In this document: one piece after another, positions 5,992-11,545 of the stretch
Numbering within the stretch: position 1 is the first letter of the stretch
Layout of the letters: every line of letters begins with the position of its first letter
Assembly (NCBI GenBank): GCA_902462015.1
Contig: CABPZV010000054.1
Location: 1-11,545, forward strand
Reading direction: 5' to 3'
Length of the DNA: 11,545 nucleotides
Source: an uncultured Eubacteriales bacterium
GTDB taxonomy: Bacteria > Bacillota > Clostridia > Oscillospirales > CAG-272
Made by a program: the position numbers and the translations under genes
The notes under the pieces: model-generated
Database searches by the model: none
Told to the model about the DNA's origin: nothing
What the model saw: only the letters and a program-made list of their open reading frames with translations

Positions 5992-6942
5992 ATGATAGAA
6001 ATAGAGAAGCCAAACATTTCAACGGTAAATATGAGCGAGGATGGAAAATCTGGCAAGTTTATTGTTGAACCGCTTGAAAGAGGCTATGGTACAACTCTCG
6101 GAAACTCTCTGAGACGCGTACTTCTCAGCTCACTTCCCGGCGTTGCTGTTACCAGTATAAAGATTGAGGGCGTGCTTCATGAAATTTCCACGATTCCGGG
6201 AGTTAAGGAAGATGTTACCGAGATTGTACTGAATGTTAAAGGAATTACCGCTAAGCTGTATTCTGACGAGCCTAAAACGGTTATAATCGACTGCAGTGGA
6301 GAACGTGAAGTAACAGCAGGAGATATTAAACAAGATTCTGACATTGAAATACTGAATCCTGAGCACCATATTGCAACTCTGAGTGAGGGTTCGCGCTTGT
6401 ACATGGAGCTTACCTTTGATCATGGCCGCGGCTATGTTTCTCAGGAACGTAATAAGCAGCTTAGTCAACCGGCAATCGGCGTGATTTTTACCGATTCTAT
6501 ATATACTCCGGTATATAATGTAAGCTATAAGGTAGAGAATACACGCGTCGGCAGTAATACCGATTACGATAAGCTCACGCTCGAGGTTTTGACGAACGGA
6601 ACGATTTCCGCTAAGGAAGCCATTTCGCTCGGAGCCAAGATACTCAATGAGCATCTCAACTTGTTTGTCGATTTATCAGATGAGGCAAAGAAGGCAGAGA
6701 TTATGGTTGAACGTGAGGAAACGATTAAGGAGAAAGTCCTTGAGATGACCATTGAGGAGCTTGACATGTCCGTAAGAAGCTTCAATTGTCTGAAGCGTGC
6801 TGGAATTGATACGGTAGAGGATTTAACAAATCGTACTGAAGCGGATATGATTAAAGTCAGAAATCTTGGAAAAAAGTCGCTTGAAGAAGTTATCTTTAAG
6901 CTGCATTCTTTGGGTCTTGATCTAAAGAAAGAAGAGGAATAA
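5992..6942 (+). CDS. rpoA: DNA-directed RNA polymerase subunit alpha
   Basis: The alpha subunit dimerises to nucleate RNA polymerase assembly, and its C-terminal domain contacts UP elements and activators. The product has 316 residues. The N-terminal domain carries LERGYGTTLGNSLRRVLLSS (28-47) and the VEGVLHEIST-type IEGVLHEISTIPGVKED block. The C-terminal helix-hairpin domain has MSVRSFNCLKRAGIDTVEDL, then VRNLGKKSLEEV and a short acidic end. The start at 5992 is chosen over an in-frame ATG at 5965 because AGGAGG (5979-5984) lies seven bases before it and MIEIEKPNI fits the family. rplQ follows after a 16-base gap. Confidence 0.97.
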   Translation: MIEIEKPNISTVNMSEDGKSGKFIVEPLERGYGTTLGNSLRRVLLSSLPGVAVTSIKIEGVLHEISTIPGVKEDVTEIVLNVKGITAKLYSDEPKTVIIDCSGEREVTAGDIKQDSDIEILNPEHHIATLSEGSRLYMELTFDHGRGYVSQERNKQLSQPAIGVIFTDSIYTPVYNVSYKVENTRVGSNTDYDKLTLEVLTNGTISAKEAISLGAKILNEHLNLFVDLSDEAKKAEIMVEREETIKEKVLEMTIEELDMSVRSFNCLKRAGIDTVEDLTNRTEADMIKVRNLGKKSLEEVIFKLHSLGLDLKKEEE

Positions 6943-6958
6943 AAAGGAGGAATCCAGA

Positions 6959-7408
6959 ATGCCAGGTACAAGGAAACTCGGAAGACCTACCGCGCACCGC
7001 AATTCAATGCTTCGCGGAATGGTTACGTATCTTCTTGAGAACGGTACGATTGAAACTACCGTTTACAGAGCAAAAGAAGTGCGCAGTATGACCGAGAAGA
7101 TGATAACACTCGGCAAAAAGAACACACTGGCGAGCCGCCGTGCTGCTCTTTCATATATAACGAAAAAAGAAGTAGTAAAGAAGCTGTTCGATCAGATTGC
7201 ACCGGAATATGCTGACCGTAACGGTGGATATACAAGCGTTTATAAGCTTGGTCCGCGGCGCGGAGACGGCGCTGAAATGGCAATTATTCGTTTAGTTGGC
7301 TTTGAGGATAAGAAGAACGAGAAGGCCGAGGAAAAAGCTGACAAAACCGATAAAGCTGCTAAGGCTGATAAAAAGGAAGAAAAGACCGAAGAGGCAAAGG
7401 CTGAATAA
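6959..7408 (+). CDS. rplQ: 50S ribosomal protein L17 with charged C-terminal tail
   Basis: L17 lies near the peptide exit tunnel of the large subunit. Residues 1-117 form the complete family core: MPGTRKLGRPTAHRNSMLRG, then the TYLLENGTIETTVYRAKEVR block and a C-terminal YTSVYKLGPRRGDGAEMAIIRLV. Residues 118-149 are an extra tail made almost only of Lys, Glu, Ala, Asp and Thr, so the protein is longer than the common 112-130 residues. Similar low-complexity tails occur on some clostridial L17s. AAAAGGAGG (6942-6950) precedes the ATG by eight bases. It is the last gene of the superoperon; a terminator follows at 7450. Confidence 0.95.
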   Translation: MPGTRKLGRPTAHRNSMLRGMVTYLLENGTIETTVYRAKEVRSMTEKMITLGKKNTLASRRAALSYITKKEVVKKLFDQIAPEYADRNGGYTSVYKLGPRRGDGAEMAIIRLVGFEDKKNEKAEEKADKTDKAAKADKKEEKTEEAKAE

Positions 7409-7449
7409 TCGCTTATTTCTTTATGCGTAATTTTTTCGTATAAATATTT

Positions 7450-7504
7450 GAACTGTCCCATTCTGTACATGAGTATTAGTGCGGTATGGGACAGCTCATT
7501 TTTT
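7450..7504 (+). terminator. Intrinsic terminator of the ribosomal superoperon
   Basis: CTGTCCCAT (7453-7461) pairs perfectly with ATGGGACAG (7486-7494). The stem extends by GA/TC beyond one mismatch (7450-7451 with 7496-7497) and is followed by TTTTTT at 7499-7504. The loop is long (24 bases). It lies about 40 bases after the rplQ stop and ahead of the dusB promoter. Confidence 0.88.
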
Positions 7505-7538
7505 ATACTGTATTAAAGATGATTTCATTAATTTTAGC

Positions 7539-7567
7539 TTGCAATTATGTGCTTTGTGATGTATAAT
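7539..7567 (+). promoter_or_regulatory. Sigma-A type promoter for dusB
   Basis: A -35 box TTGCAA (7539-7544) and a perfect -10 box TATAAT (7562-7567) are separated by exactly 17 bases. Transcription would start near 7574, giving a leader of about 70 bases before the TTG start of dusB. It lies just downstream of the superoperon terminator, as expected for a separate transcription unit. Confidence 0.8.
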
Positions 7568-7643
7568 AACTATATTGCCGGTTTGTGTAAAGCTAATGCG
7601 TCGGTTTAGATTTAAAATATCGCATCGGAGGTTAGTACCGTAT

Positions 7644-8642
7644 TTGAAGATTGGAAATATTGTACTTAAAAACGGTCTTTTACTGGCTCCTATGGCCGGT
7701 GTTACGGACAGCACCTTCAGGAGGATTTGTAAGAGCTTTGGCGCTGAATATATGGTTTCGGAGATGATATCTGCCAAGGCGATTGTATATCATGACAGCA
7801 GAACTCCTGAACTCGCAAAAATGAGCAGCGCAGAACGTCCGATGGCTCTTCAGATTTTCGGAAGTGATCCTGCTGTTATGGCGGAGGCTGCGGCATGGCT
7901 TTATGATAATTTTCATCCCGATGCTATTGATATCAACATGGGATGCCCTGTAAGAAAAATAGCCGGGAACGGCGACGGCTCCGCGCTGATGAAATCTCCT
8001 GAAAGGGCAGAAAAAATTGTATCGTCTGTTGTTGAAGCTGTTGGCGCTGAAATTCCGGTAACGGTTAAAATACGTACCGGCTTTAATAGTGACACTGTTA
8101 ATGCTGTACCGTTTTCAGTTATGCTTGAACAGGCTGGAGCATCTGCGATTTGTGTTCACGGCCGTACGCGGGAGCAGATGTATGCTCCTCCGGTAGATCT
8201 GAATACAATAGCGGATGTAAAGAAAGCAGTTTCTATCCCCGTTATCGGCAACGGCGGAATATATTCCGGCGCTGATGCGCGCAGAATGTTTGAGTATACC
8301 GGCTGTGACGCTGTTATGATCGGGCAGGGAGCCTGCGGCAATCCCTGGATTTTTGAAGAGATAACTGCATATTTAGAGGGCAGAAGGTATATCTCTCCGC
8401 AAATTCATGACAGGATCGGACTTGCCAAAAAGCACACTGAAATGCTTATTGCCGATAAAGGCCTGAATGTTGGAATCCGCGAGTCGAGAAAGCATATTTC
8501 ATGGTATATAAAGGGCATTCCCGGCGCGGCTAAGATTCGTGATCTGATAAACCGTGCAGAGTCGCAGGAAAATGTTTTTTCATTGCTTGATGAGCTTGAA
8601 AAAGGGGCTGGTCTTAGGAGAGGATCTTTTCCGGCTGAATGA
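7644..8642 (+). CDS. dusB: tRNA-dihydrouridine synthase, DusB type (TTG start)
   Basis: Dus enzymes are FMN-dependent and reduce specific uridines in the tRNA D-loop using NADPH. From TTG 7644 the product has 332 residues and begins MKIGNIVLKNGLLLAPMAGVTDSTFR in family style. The FMN barrel motifs are LAPMAGVTD (14-22), QIFGSDP (70-76), DINMGCPVRKI with catalytic Cys101, VTVKIRTG, CVHGRTREQMY, VIGNGGI and MIGQGACGNPWIF. A C-terminal helical tRNA-binding part includes SRKHISWYIKGIPGAAKIRD. I prefer TTG 7644 with GGAGG at 7627-7631 (12 bases) over the ATG at 7575, which would add 23 basic residues and sits at the predicted transcription start. DusB-type is the best subgroup call. Confidence 0.88.
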   Translation: MKIGNIVLKNGLLLAPMAGVTDSTFRRICKSFGAEYMVSEMISAKAIVYHDSRTPELAKMSSAERPMALQIFGSDPAVMAEAAAWLYDNFHPDAIDINMGCPVRKIAGNGDGSALMKSPERAEKIVSSVVEAVGAEIPVTVKIRTGFNSDTVNAVPFSVMLEQAGASAICVHGRTREQMYAPPVDLNTIADVKKAVSIPVIGNGGIYSGADARRMFEYTGCDAVMIGQGACGNPWIFEEITAYLEGRRYISPQIHDRIGLAKKHTEMLIADKGLNVGIRESRKHISWYIKGIPGAAKIRDLINRAESQENVFSLLDELEKGAGLRRGSFPAE

Positions 8643-8690
8643 AATCGCTTCGGCGTTAAAAATATTTTAGATATTTGGTTAATTAAGCTT

Positions 8691-8724
8691 TTTTACTTGC
8701 ATATCTATGGATAGTAAAATTTTT
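8691..8724 (+). other. A/T-rich hairpin or promoter in the dusB-dat gap
   Basis: TTTTACT (8691-8697) pairs with AGTAAAA (8713-8719) and is followed by TTTTT (8720-8724), a weak terminator shape for dusB. The same bases read as a possible promoter for dat: TTTACT (8692-8697), 17 bases, TAAAAT (8715-8720). The sequence cannot decide between these. The rest of this 175-base gap shows no gene. Confidence 0.3.
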
Positions 8725-8817
8725 ATATGATTAAAAAGGTTTGCTTCCGGTTTACTTATACACTTATTTACGGTATTTTCGGATTGCGTACATGATAAGA
8801 AAGGCATGGTGATTTAT

Positions 8818-9696
8818 ATGCAAAACGCTGCTTTTTATAATGGGAGAATTACAGCCATTGAAGATATGACGGTTCCGCTTAATGACCGCGCGGTTTATTT
8901 CGGTGACGGTGTATATGACGTTGCATTTTGCCATAATGGAAAGCCGTTTCTGATAGACGAGCATTTTGACCGTTTTTATAATAGCTGCAGATTGATAAAA
9001 ATCGATTTTCAGTATAGCAGAGATGAATTGCGGGCAATCATTGACGACCTTATTTCACGTCTTGACGATAAATCTGACGCTATTATATACTGGCAGGCAA
9101 GCAGAGGGACAGCAGCGCGGAACCATCCTTTTCCGGGAGAAAATGTGAAGCCCAATCTTCTCATGTATGTAAAGCCCAAGAAGATTACGAATCTTGACAA
9201 ACGTATGAAGCTTGTTACATGGGATGATATACGTTATAAGATGTGCAATGTAAAAACCATTAACCTTATACCGAACATCCTTGCAGCAGAGCATGCAGTT
9301 TCGTCGGGATGCGATGAAGCGGTTCAAATACGCGATATGCTTGTGACTGAAAACGGGGAAATTCTAAGGGATGTGGTTACCGAGGGAGCGCATACGAATA
9401 TCTTTATTGTCAAAGACGGAAAGCTCATAACGGCTCCGCTCGGATGCTATATACTTCCAGGTATTGCGAGAAAACATATTATTGAGTTATGCAGTGAGCA
9501 CGGAATTGACACTGAGGAGCGATATATTACACGAGGCGAGCTTTTTGATGCCGATGAAATACTGGTAACAAGTACTACGACTCTTGTCAGGGCAGCGTGT
9601 GAGCTTGACGGCAGGCCGGTTGGATGCCGCAATCAGAAACTTGTCGATGATCTTCAGGCATGGTATCTTGAAAAACTTGAAAACGCAACAAAATGA
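8818..9696 (+). CDS. dat: D-amino-acid aminotransferase (fold type IV PLP enzyme)
   Basis: Dat interconverts D-alanine + 2-oxoglutarate and pyruvate + D-glutamate, feeding peptidoglycan synthesis. The 292-residue product follows the Bacillus enzyme closely: FGDGVYDV (28-35), IDEHFDRFYNS (46-56) and SRGTAARNHPFP (95-106), with R101 and H103 matching the D-substrate carboxylate pair. Catalytic lysine K146 lies in NVKTINLIPN, the PLP-ring glutamate E189 in VTEGAHTN, and TSTTT near the C-terminus matches the phosphate-side loop. About 11 extra residues (near 174-187) precede E189. ATG 8818 is preferred over ATG 8806, which abuts AAAGG by one base; AAAGG lies 13 bases before 8818 and GGTGA closer. 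A branched-chain or lyase relative (IlvE, PabC) is less likely because of the Arg/His pair. Confidence 0.85.
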   Translation: MQNAAFYNGRITAIEDMTVPLNDRAVYFGDGVYDVAFCHNGKPFLIDEHFDRFYNSCRLIKIDFQYSRDELRAIIDDLISRLDDKSDAIIYWQASRGTAARNHPFPGENVKPNLLMYVKPKKITNLDKRMKLVTWDDIRYKMCNVKTINLIPNILAAEHAVSSGCDEAVQIRDMLVTENGEILRDVVTEGAHTNIFIVKDGKLITAPLGCYILPGIARKHIIELCSEHGIDTEERYITRGELFDADEILVTSTTTLVRAACELDGRPVGCRNQKLVDDLQAWYLEKLENATK

Positions 9697-9699
9697 TAC

Positions 9700-9745
9700 A
9701 AAAATACGGTGTAAATTTGGTTTGACAGATTTACACCGTATTTTT
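9700..9745. terminator. Bidirectional intrinsic terminator between dat and the CBM9 gene
   Basis: AAAAATACGGTGTAAAT (9700-9716) and its exact complement ATTTACACCGTATTTTT (9729-9745) form a perfect 17-bp stem around a 12-base loop. The stem carries T5 on the + strand and, by symmetry, T5 on the - strand. It begins four bases after the dat stop and lies downstream of the convergent - strand gene ending at 9841, so it can serve both. The remaining 95 bases up to 9840 hold only small palindromes (ATCCGGAT at 9788-9795, GGCGCC). Confidence 0.92.
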
Positions 9746-9840
9746 ACAGATATTAATGCGAATAAATAACGGGACAGGATTTTTTGTATCCGGATTCGTT
9801 TTATTGGCGCCGATTACAACCGAACCGGCTGAACGATCTG

Positions 9841-10818
9841 CTAATTGTCAAATTTCAGTTTATGAATCATGTAAAAGACCGCTGCAGATATAATTAAAAC
9901 GTATAAGGCCGGAACGGCGATGTCTGAAGTTCCCGGAGCGGGTGAGCTCTTTGGAGAGTATTCAATTACTTTTTCAGTAAGCGTCAGTATTCCGCCGTAG
10001 TGTTCGACATTAAAACCAAGACCTGAACCGGTTGTAAAGTTGCCGGAATTTCCGGGGCGGTCGAGATAGCAGAGCATAAATCCGAAAGACAGTCCCTTTT
10101 CAGGGGTAAGCCCGCTTGCCGATGCTATATCCGGATTGGACAGCGTTCCACAGGTTGGATTTTGATTGTTTATTCCGACGGCATTCACCTGATTCCAAGC
10201 AAGGAAACATTCGAACTGCCATCCACTGGAGGTTTTTTGCCCTGTTGCTCTATAGCTTTCCCCATCGAGCATTTCTCCGCCGGCTGAGCTTCCGATTCCT
10301 TTATAATCGGCATAGTTTTGTCTGATAATATACAGCGACGACGGAGAATTTTTTTTTGCGACTGAGGGCAAAGCAAAGGTGAAAAATTCTCCCGGATGGC
10401 CGCCGGTAATCAGCATTCCCGGGTTGAGACCGAGCTGCAGTGCGTCGCCGGAGAGTACGCTTTCCGGATTTTCTTCAGCTGCATACGCTTCGGTCGGATC
10501 TGTTATTTCCGCAGCGATGTACAGCCCATCTTCATCCCAGAGAAAATATACGTCTGCAGAACTTTCGATGTTTCCGTTCCAGGGAGAAGCGGTGCAGGTG
10601 TTTTCGTTCATTGTGATTTTGTCAGCGTCAGACCATTCGTCCTTTTCTATTATGCCGTTCAGCTGAGGGGTGCCTGACGGGACTTCTCTTATAAGTTTTT
10701 CTGTTTGACCGGCGGCAACACCGCTCCCGGCCGCTTCAATAGTTACAGCTGTAATGCAAATTGAGAAAATTATTGCTGCGGCTGATATAATTTGATTTTT
10801 GAGAAGCTTTCTGTTCAT
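9841..10818 (-). CDS. Secreted, C-terminally anchored protein with CBM9-like domain
   Basis: The 325-residue product has a signal peptide (residues 1-30: basic KLLKNQ, hydrophobic core, likely cleavage after EAA). A CBM9-like beta-sandwich spans about 51-285, with PQLNGIIEKDEWSDA at its start, then the ADVYFLWDEDGLYIAAEITDP strand pair and SGDALQLGLNPG. A Pro/Ser linker leads to APGTSD (294-299), a hydrophobic helix (300-317) and a HKLK tail. CBM9-like domains usually bind sugars at the cell surface, often next to glycoside hydrolases. Here no catalytic domain is visible, so the ligand is unknown. The end resembles a sortase-type sorting signal or a simple membrane anchor. GGAG lies six bases before the ATG. 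Confidence 0.75.
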   Translation of the reverse strand: MNRKLLKNQIISAAAIIFSICITAVTIEAAGSGVAAGQTEKLIREVPSGTPQLNGIIEKDEWSDADKITMNENTCTASPWNGNIESSADVYFLWDEDGLYIAAEITDPTEAYAAEENPESVLSGDALQLGLNPGMLITGGHPGEFFTFALPSVAKKNSPSSLYIIRQNYADYKGIGSSAGGEMLDGESYRATGQKTSSGWQFECFLAWNQVNAVGINNQNPTCGTLSNPDIASASGLTPEKGLSFGFMLCYLDRPGNSGNFTTGSGLGFNVEHYGGILTLTEKVIEYSPKSSPAPGTSDIAVPALYVLIISAAVFYMIHKLKFDN

Positions 10819-10850
10819 TCCAATCTCCGGTACGTCAAAAAACGAATTAA

Positions 10851-10887
10851 ATAAACTATACGCTGAATTTTATTTTTCTTAGTTTAT
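10851..10887. repeat. 8-bp inverted repeat upstream of the CBM9 gene
   Basis: ATAAACTA (10851-10858) and TAGTTTAT (10880-10887) are exact inverted copies 21 bases apart. On the - strand one arm overlaps TATAGT (10860-10855), the best -10-like box before the CBM9 gene, about 37 bases from its ATG. No good -35 box is visible. An operator is possible, but in such AT-rich DNA chance is a real alternative. Confidence 0.35.
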
Positions 10888-10928
10888 CATTAGTATGCTC
10901 TGGCAGATTTACTTCGATATATTGTAAT

Positions 10929-11468
10929 TTAATTATCTTTAGGATATTTTGTGGAAATTGTCCGTAATTTTCTTTTTTCGGAAAACTGAGTACACAAAAC
11001 GATTATTATAATCATGATGCAAATGCCGCACAGTCCGCCGCAGAAGTCGAGTATTATATCCTTGACGCTTGAAGTTCTCTCATAATAAATCTGAATTGTT
11101 TCGTCTATTGTGGCGCTCATAAGAATAAAAAACGGAGGTGCAAAAATTTCTTTTATTTTTAATGAATAGAAAAAAAGACAAAGCTCCGCGCCGAGAAGGG
11201 AATATTCGCAAAAATGCGCAGCTTTGCGGATTATAAATGATAAGTCATCGGTACCTATTTTATTCTTTGGGTCTATGATTGGTTTCAGCTGAGTGACGAT
11301 TTTGTCGCTTTGCGCATTTGATTCAATACCGTTATGCATTGAATTTGTCCAGATAAAAATGAGAGTAATGATGATAAGAACCGACAACATTATCCTGAAT
11401 CCGCTGCGTTTTGTAAGTCCGGCTACTTTTCTTCCCGGCGTATTATTTTGTTTATAAATCGGATTCAT
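10929..11468 (-). CDS. VanZ-family membrane protein
   Basis: The 179-residue protein has a hydrophobic segment at 26-42 ending WTNSM and further segments near 88-103, 108-121 and 138-160. VanZ-family residues are visible: RKAAHFCEYSLLG (81-93), DETIQIYYERTSSVKDIILDFCGG (122-145) with conserved D/E/Q, R and D positions. VanZ raises teicoplanin resistance in enterococci by an unclear mechanism, and most chromosomal relatives have unknown roles at the envelope. Here there are no vanA/vanH/vanX genes nearby, so resistance should not be assumed. GGAG lies six bases before the ATG, and a promoter candidate lies just upstream. The basic C-terminal tail (FSEKRKLRTISTKYPKDN) is probably cytoplasmic. 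The CBM9 gene follows on the same strand after 110 bases. Confidence 0.85.
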   Translation of the reverse strand: MNPIYKQNNTPGRKVAGLTKRSGFRIMLSVLIIITLIFIWTNSMHNGIESNAQSDKIVTQLKPIIDPKNKIGTDDLSFIIRKAAHFCEYSLLGAELCLFFYSLKIKEIFAPPFFILMSATIDETIQIYYERTSSVKDIILDFCGGLCGICIMIIIIVLCTQFSEKRKLRTISTKYPKDN

Positions 11469-11502
11469 TCAGTTCTCCAATGCCAGATTGTAATTTTAAT
11501 TT

Positions 11503-11533
11503 TTTATATTCAATAAGGGGCTTGCCCCGTCAA
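11503..11533 (-). promoter_or_regulatory. Candidate promoter of the VanZ-family gene with dyad in a 19-bp spacer
   Basis: On the - strand TTGACG (11533-11528) and TATAAA (11508-11503) are separated by 19 bases. The spacer contains most of the dyad GGGGCAAGCCCC (11528-11517). The ATG at 11468 lies about 35 bases past the -10 box. A long spacer with an internal dyad is typical of MerR-type control, but no MerR gene is in view. The sequence runs off the window at 11545. Confidence 0.45.
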
Positions 11534-11545
11534 ATGGCGTGGCAA

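Noticed and set aside
8660..8676. AAATAT/ATATTT hairpin after dusB as a terminator
   Set aside because: The stem is six A/T pairs with no T-run after it, too weak to support.
9722..9750. TTGACA as a -35 box downstream of dat
   Set aside because: It lies in the loop of the perfect terminator stem, has no good -10 box 16-18 bases later, and no + strand gene follows.
9777..9791. GGAT/ATCC hairpin with T-rich loop as a separate terminator of the CBM9 gene
   Set aside because: The stem is only four bp and the T-run is in the loop, not after the stem; the 9700-9745 element is far better.
10929..11468. Glycopeptide resistance gene cluster
   Set aside because: Only a VanZ-family protein is present, with no vanR/S/H/A/X neighbours in the window; such proteins are common on clostridial chromosomes without known resistance.
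1..11545. Mobile element, CRISPR array, tRNA/rRNA gene or novel multi-gene defence system
   Set aside because: No transposase, integrase, regularly spaced repeats, tRNA-like cloverleaf or rRNA block was seen; most of the window is conserved housekeeping operon.

Overview
The window is a stretch of bacterial chromosome. It opens in the last codons of rpsE and runs through the distal part of a ribosomal-protein/secretion/transcription superoperon. The order is (rpsE)-rpmD-rplO-secY-adk-map-KOW protein-infA-rpmJ-rpsM-rpsK-rpsD-rpoA-rplQ. A small KOW RNA-binding protein between map and infA, rpsD between rpsK and rpoA, strong purine-rich Shine-Dalgarno sites, zinc-binding (C+) forms of Adk, L36 and S4, and a VanZ-like protein all point to a Firmicute of class Clostridia. 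An Oscillospirales/Ruminococcaceae-like gut or rumen lineage is my guess; the window cannot fix the genus.

Region 1 (1-7408, all + strand): 13 complete genes plus the rpsE tail, mostly tightly packed. They encode ribosome parts (L30, L15, L36, S13, S11, S4, L17), the SecY channel, adenylate kinase, methionine aminopeptidase, IF-1, RNA polymerase alpha and the KOW protein. Three of the wider spacers (rpmD/rplO, rpsK/rpsD, rpsD/rpoA) hold clear hairpins without U-tracts, so they look like RNA control or processing elements rather than terminators. A canonical intrinsic terminator at 7450-7504 closes the operon. The most unusual point is infA: it has no ATG, GTG or TTG start at the right place and appears to start at CTG (or the adjacent ATT) behind a strong GGAGG.

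Region 2 (7505-9745, + strand): a good sigma-A-type promoter (TTGCAA-17-TATAAT) precedes a DusB-type tRNA-dihydrouridine synthase with a TTG start. It is followed by a D-amino-acid aminotransferase (dat), which would supply D-glutamate/D-alanine for the cell wall. A perfect 17-bp inverted repeat flanked by A5/T5 follows dat and can stop transcription from both sides.

Region 3 (9841-11468, - strand): two convergently oriented envelope genes. One encodes a secreted, C-terminally anchored protein with a CBM9-like domain. The other encodes a VanZ-family membrane protein whose putative promoter has a 19-bp spacer with a dyad.

There are no tRNA/rRNA genes, IS elements, CRISPR arrays or phage genes, and no gene-free stretch reaches 300 bases. 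I see no undescribed multi-gene system. The interest lies in the infA start, the structured spacers and the two envelope genes.
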